DNA from: Patiria pectinifera
Taxonomy: Eukaryota; Echinodermata; Asteroidea; Valvatida; Asterinidae
DNA length: 64,000 nucleotides
Assembly: GCA_029964075.1 (NCBI GenBank)
Contig: CM057142.1
Location: forward strand, 29,080,392 to 29,144,391
Direction: 5' to 3'
Below the pieces are notes generated by a model. It had not been told where the DNA came from. It saw nothing but the letters and a program-made list of their open reading frames with translations, and ran no database searches. The translations under genes and the position numbers were made by a program. How positions within the stretch are numbered: position 1 is the stretch's first letter; each line of letters begins with the position of its first letter. Below are positions 21,155 to 32,010 of the stretch, in pieces.

Positions 21155-23405
21155 CACTACCGGGGGAAAGAAACCTCCCCTGGGACAGACTGAGTTCTCG
21201 GGAGACTGCCGGTAGCACTGAGCTGCTACTGTGACAGCAGTCTCCCATCCAGCACCCGTTGCCACAGCCGGCTGCAGGCGCTGGCAGTTCCATTGGCCGA
21301 GTCAACTGCAGGAAAGAAACCTCCACCGGGACAGACTGAGTTATCGGGAGACTCTGCCAGTAGCACTGAGCACTGAGCTGCTACTGTGACAGCAGTCTCC
21401 CGTCCAGTTGTCCAGCACCCGTAGCCACAGGCGGTTGCGGGCGCTGGCAGTTCCATTGGGCGAGTCATTTTTGAGAGAAGTTTTTGATTAAAAGAGAAGT
21501 TAGTAGTTGAGCTGTAGTGTTATGTAAAGTTCTTTGTGTGTTTTTATGAGATTATTTCATGAAAATGAAGCGTTTGGAGAGAGCTGGTCCTGTCACTACT
21601 GGGGAAAAGAAACCTACCCTGGGACAGACTGAGTTCTCGGGAGACTCTGCCGGTAGCACTGAGCTGCTACCGTGACAGCAGTCTCCTGTCCAGCACCCGT
21701 AGCCACAGCCGGCTGCGGGCGCTGGCAGTTTCATTGGCCGAGTTGACTGGGGGAAAGAAACCTCCCCCGGGACAGACTGAGTTATCGGGAGACTCTGCCA
21801 GTAGCACTGAGCACTGAGCTGCTACTGTGACAGCGGTCTCCCGTCCAGCCGTCCAGCACCCGTAGCCACAGCCGGTTGCGGGCGCTGGCAGTTCCATTGG
21901 GCGAGTCTACTGGGTGAAAGAAACCACCCCCGGGACCGACTAAGTTCTCGGAAGACTCTGCCGATAGCACTGAGCTGCTACCGCGACAGCAGTCTCCCGG
22001 CCAGCACCCGTAGTCACAGCTGGTTGCGGGCACTGGCAGTTCCATTGGCCAAGTCTCCTGGGAGAAAGAAACCTCCCCCGGGACAGACTGAGTTCTCAGG
22101 AGACTCTGCCGGTAGCACTGACCTGCTACCGCGACAGCAGTCTCCTGTCCAGCACCCGTAGCCACAGCTGGTTGCGGGCACTGGCAGTTCCATATGCCGA
22201 GTCTACTGGGGGAAAGAAACCTCCCCCGGGACAGACTGAGTTCTCGGGAGACTCTGCCGGCAGCACTGAGCTGCTACTGCGACAGCAGTCTCCTGTCCAG
22301 CACCCGTAGCCACAGCCAGCTGCGGGCGCTGGCAGTTCCATTGGCCGAGTCTACTGGGGGAAAGAAACCTCCCCTGGGACAGACTGAGTTCTCAGGAGAC
22401 TCTGCCGGTAGCACTGAGCTGCGACTGTGACAGCAGTCTCCTGTCCAGCACCCGTAGCCCCAGCCGGCTGCGGGCGCTGGCAGTTCCATTGGCCGAGTTG
22501 ACTGGGGGAAAGAAACCTCCCCCGGGACAGACTGAGTTATTATATCGGGAGACTCTGCCAGTAGCACTGAGCACTGAGCTGCTACTGTGACAGCAGTCCC
22601 CCGTCCAGCCGTCCAGCACCCGTAGCCACAGCCGGTTGCGGGCGCTGGCAGTTCCATTGGCCGAGTCTACTGGGTGAAAGAAACCACCCCCGGGACAGAC
22701 TAAGTTCTCAGAAGACTCTGCCGGTAGCACTGAGCTGCTACCGCGATAGCAGTCTCCCGGCCAGCACCCGTAGTCACAGCTGGTTGCGGGCACTGGCAGT
22801 TCCATTGGCCAAGTCTCCTGGGAGAAAGAAACCTCCCCCGGGACAGACTGAGTTCTCAGGAGACTCTGCTGGTAGCACTGACCTGCTACCGTGACAGCAG
22901 TCTCCCGGCCAGCACCCATAGCCACAGCTGGCTGCGGGCGCTGGCAGTTCCATTGGCCGAGTCTACTGGGGGAAAGAAACCTCCCCCGGGACAGACTGAG
23001 TTCTCGGGAGACTCTGCCGGTAGCACTGAGCTGCTACCGCGACAGCAGTCTCCTGTCCAGCACCCGTAGCCACAGCCGGCTGCGGGCGCTGGCAGTTCCA
23101 TTGGCCGAGTCTACTGGGGGAAAAAACCTCCCCCGGGACAGACTGAGTTCTCGGGAGACTCTGCCGGTAGCACTGAGCTGCTACCCGACAGCAGTCTCCC
23201 AGCCAGCACCCGTAGCCACAGCCGGCTGCGGGCGCTGGCAGTTCAATTGGCTGAGTCTACTGGGGGAAAGAAACCTCCCCCGGGACAGACTAAGTTCTCG
23301 GAAGACTCTACGGGTAGCACTGAGCTGCTACTGCGACAGCAGTCTCCCGGCCAGCACCCGTAGCCACAGCCCGCTGCGGGCGCTGGCAGTTCCATTGGCC
23401 GAGTT
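21155..23405 (+). repeat. Minisatellite, about 14 copies of a ~148-bp unit
   Basis: Units begin at a GGGGGAAAGAAACCTCCCCC-type motif at about 21160, 21309, 21599, 21747, 21909, 22056, 22205, 22353, 22502, 22668, 22816, 22965, 23112 and 23260. Spacing is mostly 147-149, with three units longer (about 162-166) by a GAGCACTGAGCTGC-type or similar small insertion. Each unit holds GGGACAGACTGAGTTCTC, GGTAGCACTGAGCTGC, CAGCACCCGTAGCCACAGC and GCGGGCGCTGGCAGTTCC. Within a unit, GGAGACT-CTG-CGGTAGCA pairs with TGCTACCG-CAG-AGTCTCC as a strong hairpin. All long frames here arise from the repeat; 148 is not a multiple of 3, so the frame shifts at each unit. Confidence 0.95.
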
Positions 23406-23429
23406 CGGGACCTCAAACAGTCTCCATCT

Positions 23430-23769
23430 CCGGCCAGCTTAGGCGGAACAACCAAACAGAAGTGGCGCTCGGGCAAGTTTATTAAACAAAAATTACACTC
23501 TTGTGCCGAAGGCAAACCTAAGAAGGGTCAGCAGGGTAAACGTACATGTAGCTCAGACACGGGCTTCACTACACCCTCCGTCCCATCCCCAAACAAGGGG
23601 CAGTCTGAAGGGATTAGCCTCCACGGTTCAGTGGGCTTGAAACACCCGTGTGCCCAAGCACAGTGGCAAAGACCACAGGGTGCTGGGACGGACTTTTGTA
23701 TGGGCTACCGGACAGGGCAGCGTTCACCAAACCCATGGGGCTTGAGGCACTGTCGGCTGGCTATGACAT
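23430..23769 (+). pseudogene. Open frame downstream of the array, possible DIRS gag remnant
   Basis: The frame starting in GGCGGAACAACC reads about 110 codons without a stop. It begins GTTKQKWRSGKFIKQKLHSC, is rich in lysine, glutamine and glycine, and stops at a TGA near 23768. There is no upstream ATG; the frame would have to continue from the array. Basic low-complexity regions are typical at the end of retroelement gag-like proteins. Together with the RNase H-like fragment to the right, this suggests a gag remnant, but the match is by composition and position only. Confidence 0.35.
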
Positions 23770-23984
23770 GAGCGTTGCAGAATGGGCCTCCCGATGCTTC
23801 CTTTAGATCAGGTGTGTGTGGATCGCATTTGCAAGATTATGTCTGCTGACAAATGGCAACCATTCTTCAAGCAAGAACGTGACTATTATCGTTTGCCCTG
23901 AGCGGATTTCGATATTTTTTCACCAAGCCTACCTCTCTGACGCAGTCTGCCTAACTATGTGCGCTCACATGGAAACTCCTCCAC

Positions 23985-24235
23985 TGGTGTATGCGCCACA
24001 ATGTCATGCTTTCAGCAGTCCAGCTGCCAGGCGAGGAGAACGTCACTGCCTACGCCCAATCCAGGGGGTTGATCCTCCCGACAGAGTGGATGCTGAGACC
24101 CCAAGTCACTCAGTCACTTTTCCTACTGATCAACCAACCACATGTCGATCTGTTCCCTTCAGTCAGTGGTTTCCAGTGTCAAAAAGGAGCCATAACATGT
24201 GCCTTAGATCTTGCCAAACCATATACATGAACATG
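23985..24235 (+). pseudogene. DIRS-like retrotransposon RNase H-region remnant
   Basis: The plus frame contains LPGEENVTAYAQSRGLILPT, then EWMLRPQVTQSLF, then PHVDLFPS. In DIRS-type polyproteins the RNase H C-terminal region typically has PG-NV-AD-LSR, then EW-L-P-VF, then P-VDLFAS. The spacing and order match. The AD of the catalytic-region motif reads AY here and VDLFAS reads VDLFPS. The frame ends soon after at a stop; the reverse transcriptase and tyrosine recombinase are not present. A dead, deleted copy is the simplest reading. Confidence 0.6.
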
Positions 24236-24421
24236 AACAAACTAGTTCAACAAACACATTTAGGAGCGGTCTAGTGCCATATCTCAAGAGAACCCTGAAC
24301 CAACGGTTAAATTTCGGATTGTGAATATTGTATGTACCTCAACCTTTGTGGTGTCAGTGATTACGCAACTGTTTTTTGTGTCTGTGAATTATCAGTGAGG
24401 GCAACTAGACTAGCCTTGTGA

Positions 24422-24742
24422 GAAAATAAACGCAGTGAGAACCGCCACCATGAAAAGCTGCCAATCCCAACCAAGGAACTGCTACCACCTGGTCACATAT
24501 GTGACTGGAAGACCTGGAAGTCCCTCAACAGGTTTCATACAGGGATGGGCCGATGCAAGACCAACATGAGCAAGTGGGGCTATGCAGATTCGGCAGACAC
24601 AGAATGTGAATGTGGAACATCTGTACAATCCATGCCACACCTACTAAGATGCCCATTTCTTGGTGAACAGTGCTGCCTGGAAGATCTAGCAGTGGCAAAC
24701 GAGAAGGCTCTGCAATTTGCAAGAGCCTGGCCGAACATTTGA
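24422..24742 (+). pseudogene. Non-LTR retrotransposon ORF2 C-terminal fragment (zinc-knuckle tail)
   Basis: The frame is open from 24422 to the TGA at 24740-24742. It reads KELLPPGHICDWKTWKSLNR, then TGMGRCKTNMSKWGY, then ECECG, MPHLLRCPFL and LAVANEKALQFARAW. The pattern LN-R-G-GR--N--KWG, C-CG, H-L--CP-L, ED-AVA---A--A--W is the familiar tail that follows the reverse transcriptase domain in jockey/RTE-type non-LTR elements. The reverse transcriptase itself is absent upstream (stop at 24419), so this is a 5'-truncated fragment, as usual for this class. An A-tail was not identified. Confidence 0.75.
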
Positions 24743-26339
24743 AACATAGATGATGGACACGAAAGAAGAAGTGAGGGTTTTAATGACCGTTTGAAAATCA
24801 TTTAATTAACCTTTTAAATGTTACTTTGTTGCTGTTGTTGTTTTATAATTGAGGTAATCATTGTATTTTTTAATTGATGTGTTTAATGGTATAATTGTAA
24901 TCCACCGTGCACATCAGCCAATGGGCAACTAATCAAGATGGAAAACAAACCAGTAATAATAATAATGATAGCAGCATCATGAAATTGGCCCCTTGTTGCT
25001 GAGTAACCATTACAGGAGATGCTGGCTAGCTCCTGAAATCAGTTGGTTGCCAAGCTTCCTGAAGGGTTTTTTGGTCTCTTTGTCCCTGAGCTTAAAAGAT
25101 TAGTGAATTGATTGGATGATTACTCAGTCTGCGTCTTAACAGTTATGTGCATGTATGTTTGTCTAACAATGTTGTCATCACATGGCCTAATCACTTCAGT
25201 TATATGGTAAGTTGTGTGGACTGTGTGTGTTTGTTTGTCAAAAAGGATTTGCAACCTGAAGGAACAAGGAATAGGTAGTAGGACTTTGTAGTTTGAACTT
25301 CTGTTGTTTTGGGTTACAGCTCAAAAGTTTGAAGTAATTTTTAAAAAAAGATCAGTTCAGTTCAGTTCAGTTCATTTAGTTTTCCACTTATTCAATTAAA
25401 ATTTAGTGACAAGAATTTCAATATGTTGAATTACAGTAAGTGGTGGAGGTCTAAAAAAAAAAAAGCATAGCTTGAGTAAGATGGAGACTATAACAATAAA
25501 TTGACTGTAACTTACAAACAATCTTATTTTTTTCTTGATTGTGCAAGATTGTACATTTGATAAGTTGATTTTACGATGTTTATTATAGCAAATTTTCTAT
25601 AGATAGTATTGGATTCTTACATCATTTGCATAGACCATTATGATCACTGCACTAAAAAAAAAATTTCATCTGACTGAATTTGTGTAATAGTGTCAATAAA
25701 AAATCCCCAACACTTTGTAAACAACAACTGTGCATGGCTTTGCAAACTAATTGAATACTTACTCGACAGCCTGCATATGCTCTGTAAATACTTATAGTAA
25801 TTAGTTTTTGCACCATAATCATCTGGTGTTACTTTATTGACTTTTTTTTCTTTAACTTTTACATTTTTTTTTCTTATTTTTTTCCCCGCTGCTTTGTTAT
25901 ATAAACATTGCATTGCAATTTAAATTTGATTCAACTGTCAAAAAATGCATTGTGAAAGGTACACATAGCAAACCTGGGTTGGCGCATACAACTGCCAATC
26001 AACTTGGATCTCCCAAAGCCGACCCTGGTGAAAAGGTTGTAAAATCATACATGCTGCTGTAAGCAATAAATCTTGCACGATATCATACATCACTGCCTGT
26101 CATGTATGTCACATGGCTCAGGGTCAGAGGTCAGTAGCCTGGCTCCAGCTGAATTTCCCCTGTCAAATTAACAAGCATCAGGCCATTCATGTTTGGAGGA
26201 GTGGAGCTGGTCTAGATTGCGTGCAACCTTGTTCACACTAATAAAAGCTATTTCAGGCTGATGCCCCTCCCCCTCCAAATTCCCTACTTTTATTGATGTA
26301 GCACATGTATACATGTGTAATAACAATTTATCAGTTGTT
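24743..26339. other. No gene recognised
   Basis: AT-rich. Contains a short (AGTTC)n run at 25350-25374 and several A/T homopolymers. No coding exon recognised. Confidence 0.35.
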
Positions 26340-26550
26340 TAGCAAACGTGATCACGTTGTTTTGGGCACGTGATTACTGAACACGCACGTGGCCCCCTTC
26401 AATGGCAAAAACATTGTGCAAGCTATTGTGCAAAGTTACTGCTCTGTGCCAGCTTATCTGGACAGTAGCTAACGTAATGCTTTCGCCATTGAAGGGGGCC
26501 ATTTTGTGATAGAATTGATAGCGTGCCGGGATTGGTATACATGTAATAGT
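26340..26550 (+). mobile_element. GGCCCCCTTCAATGG palindromic family (D), copy 1
   Basis: The core is 26391-26500: GGCCCCCTTCAATGGC at the left and GCCATTGAAGGGGGCC at the right are perfect inverted repeats, and pairing continues weakly inwards (GCAAAAACATT with AATGCTTTCGC). GGGCACGTGATTACTG (left) and GATAGCGTGCCGGGATTGG (right) flank it and recur around the second copy at 37978-38056, in opposite orientation. The family is therefore longer than the palindrome. Confidence 0.8.
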
Positions 26551-27418
26551 ACATGTTTATGATACTTGATAGGAGCCCATAACAAGGAGCACAGTTTTGA
26601 TCTTGAATCGCACCTTACTCCTTAGCAATGTTCTTGGGATATCAAACTAAGTAATGCTTGGCCATGTATTCAAATATCTCATCAACATTTGTGCCGAAAA
26701 TCTTAGATTTAATCTAAAATTTGGAATGATATCTATTATTTTAGCTGTTCATATCCTTGAGAAAAAACACTGGGATTCCTCAACTTTTTGTTTATACCGT
26801 TAGTTTTGGGATTACAGATTGCAGTGTGTGATAGCAGGCTGTATATTATTTCAACACGAGGAGACCTGTTCACCAAGGATTCATAGCTCCCATTGGGGTA
26901 GCCAACATTAATATTTACCTTTCACTGCCACTCATTGTGCCTTGAGTAGTGGGTATCCCTTAGGCAGGCTACACATCTCAGCGCAGTGATTGGTTGAAAC
27001 TTCACCTGCCAAGGCTGCAGACGCAGTTCTGAGAAAAAGTCATTGTGCAAGTGACGTAGGTGTATGCACAATGTTGCCAGCTTGCTTCTGTTAAGAGGTG
27101 ACCCTTGACTAGCGTAATTGTATCCAAGATATACCTTTCTAATCCTCTGTTGTGTTCAAATAATCTGCTCTGATCAAAAAGATTCCCCCCAAGTGTTGAA
27201 CCAACACGAGGCCTCCATCCATATCGTTCATAATCCACTCGGCTGTTTTTTAAATGTTAAAGGATTACCAAAGGTTCAGCCCAGTGAATTTTAGTTTAAA
27301 CTGGATTTGATTCCCTGTGAAACCTGGAAGGTGTAGAAGTTTTTTCATGAAGAGACTATCAATTGGCTACATGAAGCACACTGGTATCTGAAACTGAAGG
27401 ACTTTTTACAAATCTTGC
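26551..27418. other. No gene recognised
   Basis: No recognisable exon, RNA or repeat boundary. Confidence 0.35.
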
Positions 27419-27433
27419 GGCCCCCCCCCCCCT
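27419..27433. repeat. Poly-C tract
   Basis: A run of about 13 C. Confidence 0.9.
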
Positions 27434-27560
27434 TCAGTGTTGTCTCTCATTGCACGGTGTGTGCTCCATCAGCTGGAGAGAACAACATTGACCGGGGGAT
27501 CGGGAGTGGGTGACCATGGCATGCTCAGGAAGTGTCCCAACCATTTTGGCCGGGATTGTG

Positions 27561-27735
27561 GGTCCCATCGAGCAGGGATAGACAAGGCATACATTTACTG
27601 GAGTGTGATGTGGGGGTCGGCTGTAGAATTAGGATTTTCTACCCAGGAAGAGCCTCTCAACCCTGGACCCAACCAGGGCTAGATTTTAACCGTGTAAGAG
27701 TGCTGGACCTGTGTAGAAGCTATGAAGGACACTTG
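27561..27735 (+). repeat. Dispersed repeat family E, copy 2
   Basis: GGTCCCATCGAGCAGGGATA, GACAAGGCATAC, TCTACCCAGGAAGAGCC, TCTCAACCCTGGACCCAAC and AACCAGGGCTAGATTTTA match 7709-7903 in order. This copy is uninterrupted where the other carries the hAT-like element. Confidence 0.65.
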
Positions 27736-29629
27736 CTAGTGTGCAAGTGGTTCCAACATCAATATTCTAAATAGTGGGAAAAGCCCTCCAGTCTTAATAA
27801 AAGCTTTAAAATTTTCAATCGGCAAAGTCATTTTTCTGCAGTCAGGTATTTCTTTGATTTCTCCAGATAAGTTTACCAAAGCTAAGCTAAATGCTTAGTC
27901 CCCGAATTCTTAACCACATCATTGCATCTCAATAGGTCCTTAAGGACCAGCCAATCCTTTTGTGACTCATTATAACTGCGGCATCACACTTTTTTATTCC
28001 TGGTCGAGTGGTCTCATTTATCTGGTTTAACTAACCAAACAATGTGCCACACGCCCAGCTCAGTGAAGCCACATAATACAATGACAGTCATCAAGTGACT
28101 CAATGTTTTTGTCACCATTCACAAATTTTTATTAAAGGAATTTTTAAAACATTGTTACGGATGTGTCATTTGTGGTGGCCAATTGTGGTGGCCAATAGTC
28201 ATGATTCATCTCAGATCGGTTGGGGTCAGTTGCCAACCCAAATATTGCCTGTAGCAATGGTCATTTGATTGGCGAATCATGTTACATAATACAAGTAGTG
28301 GGTTTCATTGACCTTGATGTGTGTTTATTATTTATGGGGTTGGATGTAACTGTCTGGCGACAATAACAACTTAAACAAGTAAATAGCCAAGTTTACAATT
28401 TTGAGAAATTGATTGCAGGAACATTTTCCCAACTTGTTGGAACATTCACACTTGCCAGTGTGGGTCATACTAGGCTAGCATTCAAACTCAAAGTGTGACT
28501 TTTTTCTGTCCCAGTTAGTTCTGAACTTTGTAATTTGCCATTCAAGTGTCATGCAGAATGACTTTGGGGAGTACTTTGCTGTGCATCATCACTCATTGAG
28601 GATAAAGGAGTGTTTCCTAAAGAATAAATCATGGAAAAAAAGTACACCCCAAAGTTATGAACGACCCATATTTCTTATTGTGGAGTAGGCCTACACTGTT
28701 TGCTTTGGAATGCATATTGAAATACCAGAGTGTGCTCTTTCATATTTATTGTGAGTGTGAGTTTATGGAATTTTGGAACCTTCCAACACTTAAAAAGCTT
28801 TAAATCATTCTGAATGGTGCTCATCCAATCATAACAATTGTGCAGATGTAGTGAAACAACATTTTTGTGTGTAAATCAAAATGAAACTGAAAAGCAAGCA
28901 CTTGTTTATTTTCTGTTCTTGATTCGCCTGCATGTACATCGATTCAGACATCTACCGGTACACTACATCATCCATAAGAGGGCAAAAACCTCCGATGAAA
29001 TCCCCTGATAAAATATTTGGATAATATTACAGTAATAAATCCTTTGCACTGAGCCGACATGCCTGATGTGAATTTATGAATGATGGGCCATGGTTTCTCT
29101 TTGCTTTTGAGCCGTGCGTGGCTCCAACGTTCTGTCTGCCGTGGCCGGGCCATATTCATGCCACGTTTTCCACGTCACTGCATCCAGTGTTGCAGTCTGC
29201 CGCACACCAGGGGGAACACACAAAAATTATGCGCATCGGCTGAGCGGCACATGTATGTTCGTTTTCCGAGTGACTTGCCCCACAAAAGGAAAACTTGTCA
29301 TGTCAACATTTGTGTGTTGAAGTTCAGGGATGGGCCTCTTTGTTACCGATGTGTTTCTGGTGCTAAACGGAAGTTTTACTTTCCTGGTTTCAGTTTGTCA
29401 TTATGTACCTAAACACCTACATGTATTCCTTTACACTGTGGGGATTCTTACTAAAGGTTAATGTAAACTTACCCAGCAAACTTCTCAGCGATGCAAAACT
29501 ACCCTCTAATTTCAAGCTTTGGAAATGTTAAGTTTGCTGAAATAAAGGAGTTCAAAATTCTGTACCTTAAAAATCAATTCAAATTAAAATCAAAAGGTTT
29601 TTTTTTTTTTTAAGTTGAACAAAGAAATT
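27736..29629. other. No gene recognised
   Basis: Short frames only (for example 29080-29412, plus), without recognisable motifs. A small tandem duplication GTGGTGGCCAATTGTGGTGG lies near 28172. Confidence 0.35.
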
Positions 29630-29701
29630 GACTGGAGCGGGGTGTGAACCTGCCACTTCCTGAATGTTATTCTGGTGCTCTACCAACTGAGCTATCCAGC
29701 C
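29630..29701 (-). tRNA. tRNA-like sequence, probably a tRNA pseudogene or SINE head
   Basis: Read on the minus strand from 29701 this folds as a 72-nt cloverleaf. Acceptor GGCTGGA pairs with TCCAGTC (one G-U). The D arm is GCTC-AGTTGGTA-GAGC. The anticodon arm is CCAGA-ATAACAT-TCAGG with one A-A mismatch and AAC in the anticodon position. The T arm is GCAGG-TTCACAC-CCCGC with one A-C mismatch. The A box (TAGCTCAGTTGG) and B box (GGTTCACACCC) are good. AAC would read valine, but the D arm looks more like tRNA-Lys. Two stem mismatches and an A-run just downstream on this strand (29600-29612) favour a retroposed pseudogene. Confidence 0.5.
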
Positions 29702-29780
29702 CTATGTTTGCAGTTCACTATTTTTACAATATCTTAGCGGAGCCCAAGTCAGAAACCATAAACCTGTATCATGCCATGTA

Positions 29781-29925
29781 CAGGCATATAACTTTTCCTC
29801 GGATCCGCTGATTTCCTCGTTTGTTACTTCTCATGAATGCCATTAATCGAAACATACTGTACAAAGTCTTGTGTGGTTTGGAATTTCCTCGTTTTTTTTT
29901 TTCTAAATTCCCAGTTGCATGCCTG
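29781..29925 (+). mobile_element. MITE family B, copy 2, with perfect 6-bp target duplication
   Basis: Starts CAGGCATATAACTTTTCC and ends AGTTGCATGCCTG. CATGTA lies directly on both sides, a perfect 6-bp duplication. The interior CCTCGGATCCGCTGATTTCC and ACAAAGTCTTGTGTGG match the copy at 4805-4948. It is 145 bp and non-coding. Confidence 0.85.
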
Positions 29926-29989
29926 CATGTAGCCAGGGATTATGCATTCACAATGCTAGCACTGACATTTGCAATGCCGCAAACCTGGG

Positions 29990-30120
29990 AATCACTCAAA
30001 TGTGAACCAATCCCCCCCCCCATCAATGTCTCATTCAAAAGTGAATAACTTTGGTATTGCAAGGAAAATAGCAATTTAGGAAAGGGATGTATGTTTGGGG
30101 TGAAACTCGAAAATGCAGCT
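29990..30120 (-). repeat. Dispersed repeat family A, copy 4, reversed
   Basis: On the minus strand: TGCATTTTCGAGTTTCACCC, AATTGCTATTTTCCTTGCAA, TTATTCACTTTTGAATGAGA, then a poly-G run. The order is as in the other copies. Confidence 0.6.
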
Positions 30121-30800
30121 TTAAACATTTGAGATGGCTATTAATAATACTAATCACGCTGGTCTTACAATTGGTCCGTGGTAACAGATCATTGCGTGCA
30201 ACCCTAACCTATTTGCCCATCGATGACATGTGACAGCCTTAATGGTCCGGGGCATTCCGATCCTACCCCTTGTGCTCCCCCTTCCACATTGTGCTACAAT
30301 CATAATTGGTTTCGAATTGCCACCGGTCATAAAAATTATTTTCCATAATTTTCTAACCTTCTTTTATTATGTCAGAGAGTTCCTGCTTTTGTGGTCAGGT
30401 GAATTCATCCGTGGCCGCGGTGGGGTTAACAAGTCCCATGCTGTGACTGCACCACTCCACCTTGTTTTGTGGAAATTGGGCCCAAATTGACGTACATACG
30501 TGTACATGTACCGTTAGCTAGTTTTGCATGGAACCGTACTGCAAGCTATTCAATCTTGCTGCCCACTGAAACTCCCCCATTTCACTCCAAAACAAATCTT
30601 GCCAACTATTTTATTAATCCACATCTTCCTCACACAGAGTTTGTTGCCCTCATCATGTGGATCAAGCACAATTTTACATGTCCGTTTCAAATTTGTGTTG
30701 CTTGTTTTCTTATTTTGTTGTCCTTCTTTCCACTTTAATTTTCTTTCCACATGTAATTCATATGTTGATCCACCCAATGTTGAAATACATTATTACACAC
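30121..30800. other. No gene recognised
   Basis: Several overlapping chance frames. A tract of conversational length (30524-30883, 119 codons) has no recognisable motif. Confidence 0.3.
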
Positions 30801-30915
30801 ATGTATGCAACTGTTCCTTGTATTATCTGATTTCCTTGTTTTGTTTCACTTCACACTTGTGCCATTATTCATTAAACAGTTGAAAAACACTGTACAAAGT
30901 CTGAATTTCAGGGTT
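30801..30915 (+). mobile_element. MITE family B, degenerate copy 3
   Basis: TGCAACTGTTCCTTG, CTGATTTCCTTGTTTTG, CATTAAACAGTTGAAAAACA and CTGTACAAAGTCTGAATTTC align in order with the two intact copies. The right terminal repeat is missing. Confidence 0.5.
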
Positions 30916-30937
30916 CTTTTAATATACACGTACACCT

Positions 30938-30972
30938 CCAAAAAAAAAAAAATAGAGAGGGAGAGAGAGAAA
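30938..30972. repeat. Poly-A followed by (GA)n
   Basis: Thirteen A then GAGAGGGAGAGAGAGA. Confidence 0.9.
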
Positions 30973-31029
30973 TCTTTTCATGTAGTTTAGTTTTATATAT
31001 CAAAAAGAAAAGGCTCACTGTGAAATGTG

Positions 31030-31195
31030 AATGCAGTTATTCAAAATTAAAGACAACCTGAAACTCAAAAAGTTGACTGGAAACTCAAAACACATCCCTC
31101 TTCTATAAATTCAAAAAGTTAACATGAAACACAAAACTCAAAAGAGCAACTCAAAGCTTGAATAGTCAACTTGGAAACTCAAGAGTCAATTATTT
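31030..31195. repeat. Degenerate AACTCAAAA-type repeats
   Basis: GAAACTCAAAA-like units with AGTTGACT/AGTTAACA spacers recur about seven times with drift. Confidence 0.55.
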
Positions 31196-31600
31196 TTGCT
31201 TCTCTTTCGCATCATTTACACACATTAGGTCCTTGTTGCCCATTGTGGGTTAAAGCATAGACAATTGTGTTTCATTTTGTTGTAGCGTGCACAGTTGTGT
31301 TCCTGAAGTTTATCTTTTTGGTCAGTGGAGCTTGGGTGGTAGGATGAGATAGATTTACGATAAGTTTACAACCAGTCCAAAAATAGTCCAACCAGGTGGT
31401 AAATCAGCTTTGATTTTTGTGCTTCTATCCCAAGTCAGTGTGTTTGCTCAGTGTTTAGCGTAAATATCTCAGCATTGGTTCTTTCTTTTTATGAGCAACT
31501 TCTACAGAAATCCAGTCTGTGTACTAGTATGTTTGTTTGTGTGTTTTGTCAAGACAATAACATAAAGCTGTGTTGTTTTCATTCTCGTAAAGAATGAAGG

Positions 31601-32010
31601 ATTTGGGAATTGGCTGGGTAAAATTGACAGCGTACCAATGACGAGTTTTATTTAGTATATATCTTATATTCTGTTTAACCGATCAGAATGCACTGTGTGT
31701 GAATGAACATAAAGTGAAAAGACTGTACTAAAGGGTGGGGTTATACATTTTTTGGTCACTCATAAAAAAAAAATTCAGAAAAATTTGGGATTGGAATGCC
31801 ATTAAAAGTGTAGAATTGGCAAGTTTTATTTAGTGTACTGCCAGTTTATTGCTTACCATTGGAATGTGTCTGATTGAGCATAAACTGAAAAGACTGTACA
31901 TATAGGGTGGGTGGGGTTTGAACTGAAATATATATATTTGGTCATTCTATTTTTAAAGAAATAATAATCTGGGAATTTTGGGATTGGAATGCCATTAAAG
32001 TATTGAATGA
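31601..32010 (+). repeat. Tandem repeat, unit about 182-194 bp, a little over two copies
   Basis: Units begin at 31601 (ATTTGGGAATTGG), 31783 (ATTTGGGATTGGAATGCC) and 31977 (TTTTGGGATTGGAATGCC). Shared interior: GTTTTATTTAGT, GAAAAGACTGTAC, AGGGTGGG, TTTGGTCA. Not coding. Confidence 0.85.

Noticed and set aside
23130-23300. Regular repeats considered as a CRISPR array
   Set aside because: Units are contiguous 148-bp tandem repeats without unique spacers, and the DNA is eukaryotic.
21782-23442. Open frames of 127-183 codons over the minisatellite
   Set aside because: They occur in several frames and both strands, follow the 148-bp repeat and switch frame each unit; they reflect lack of stops in the unit.
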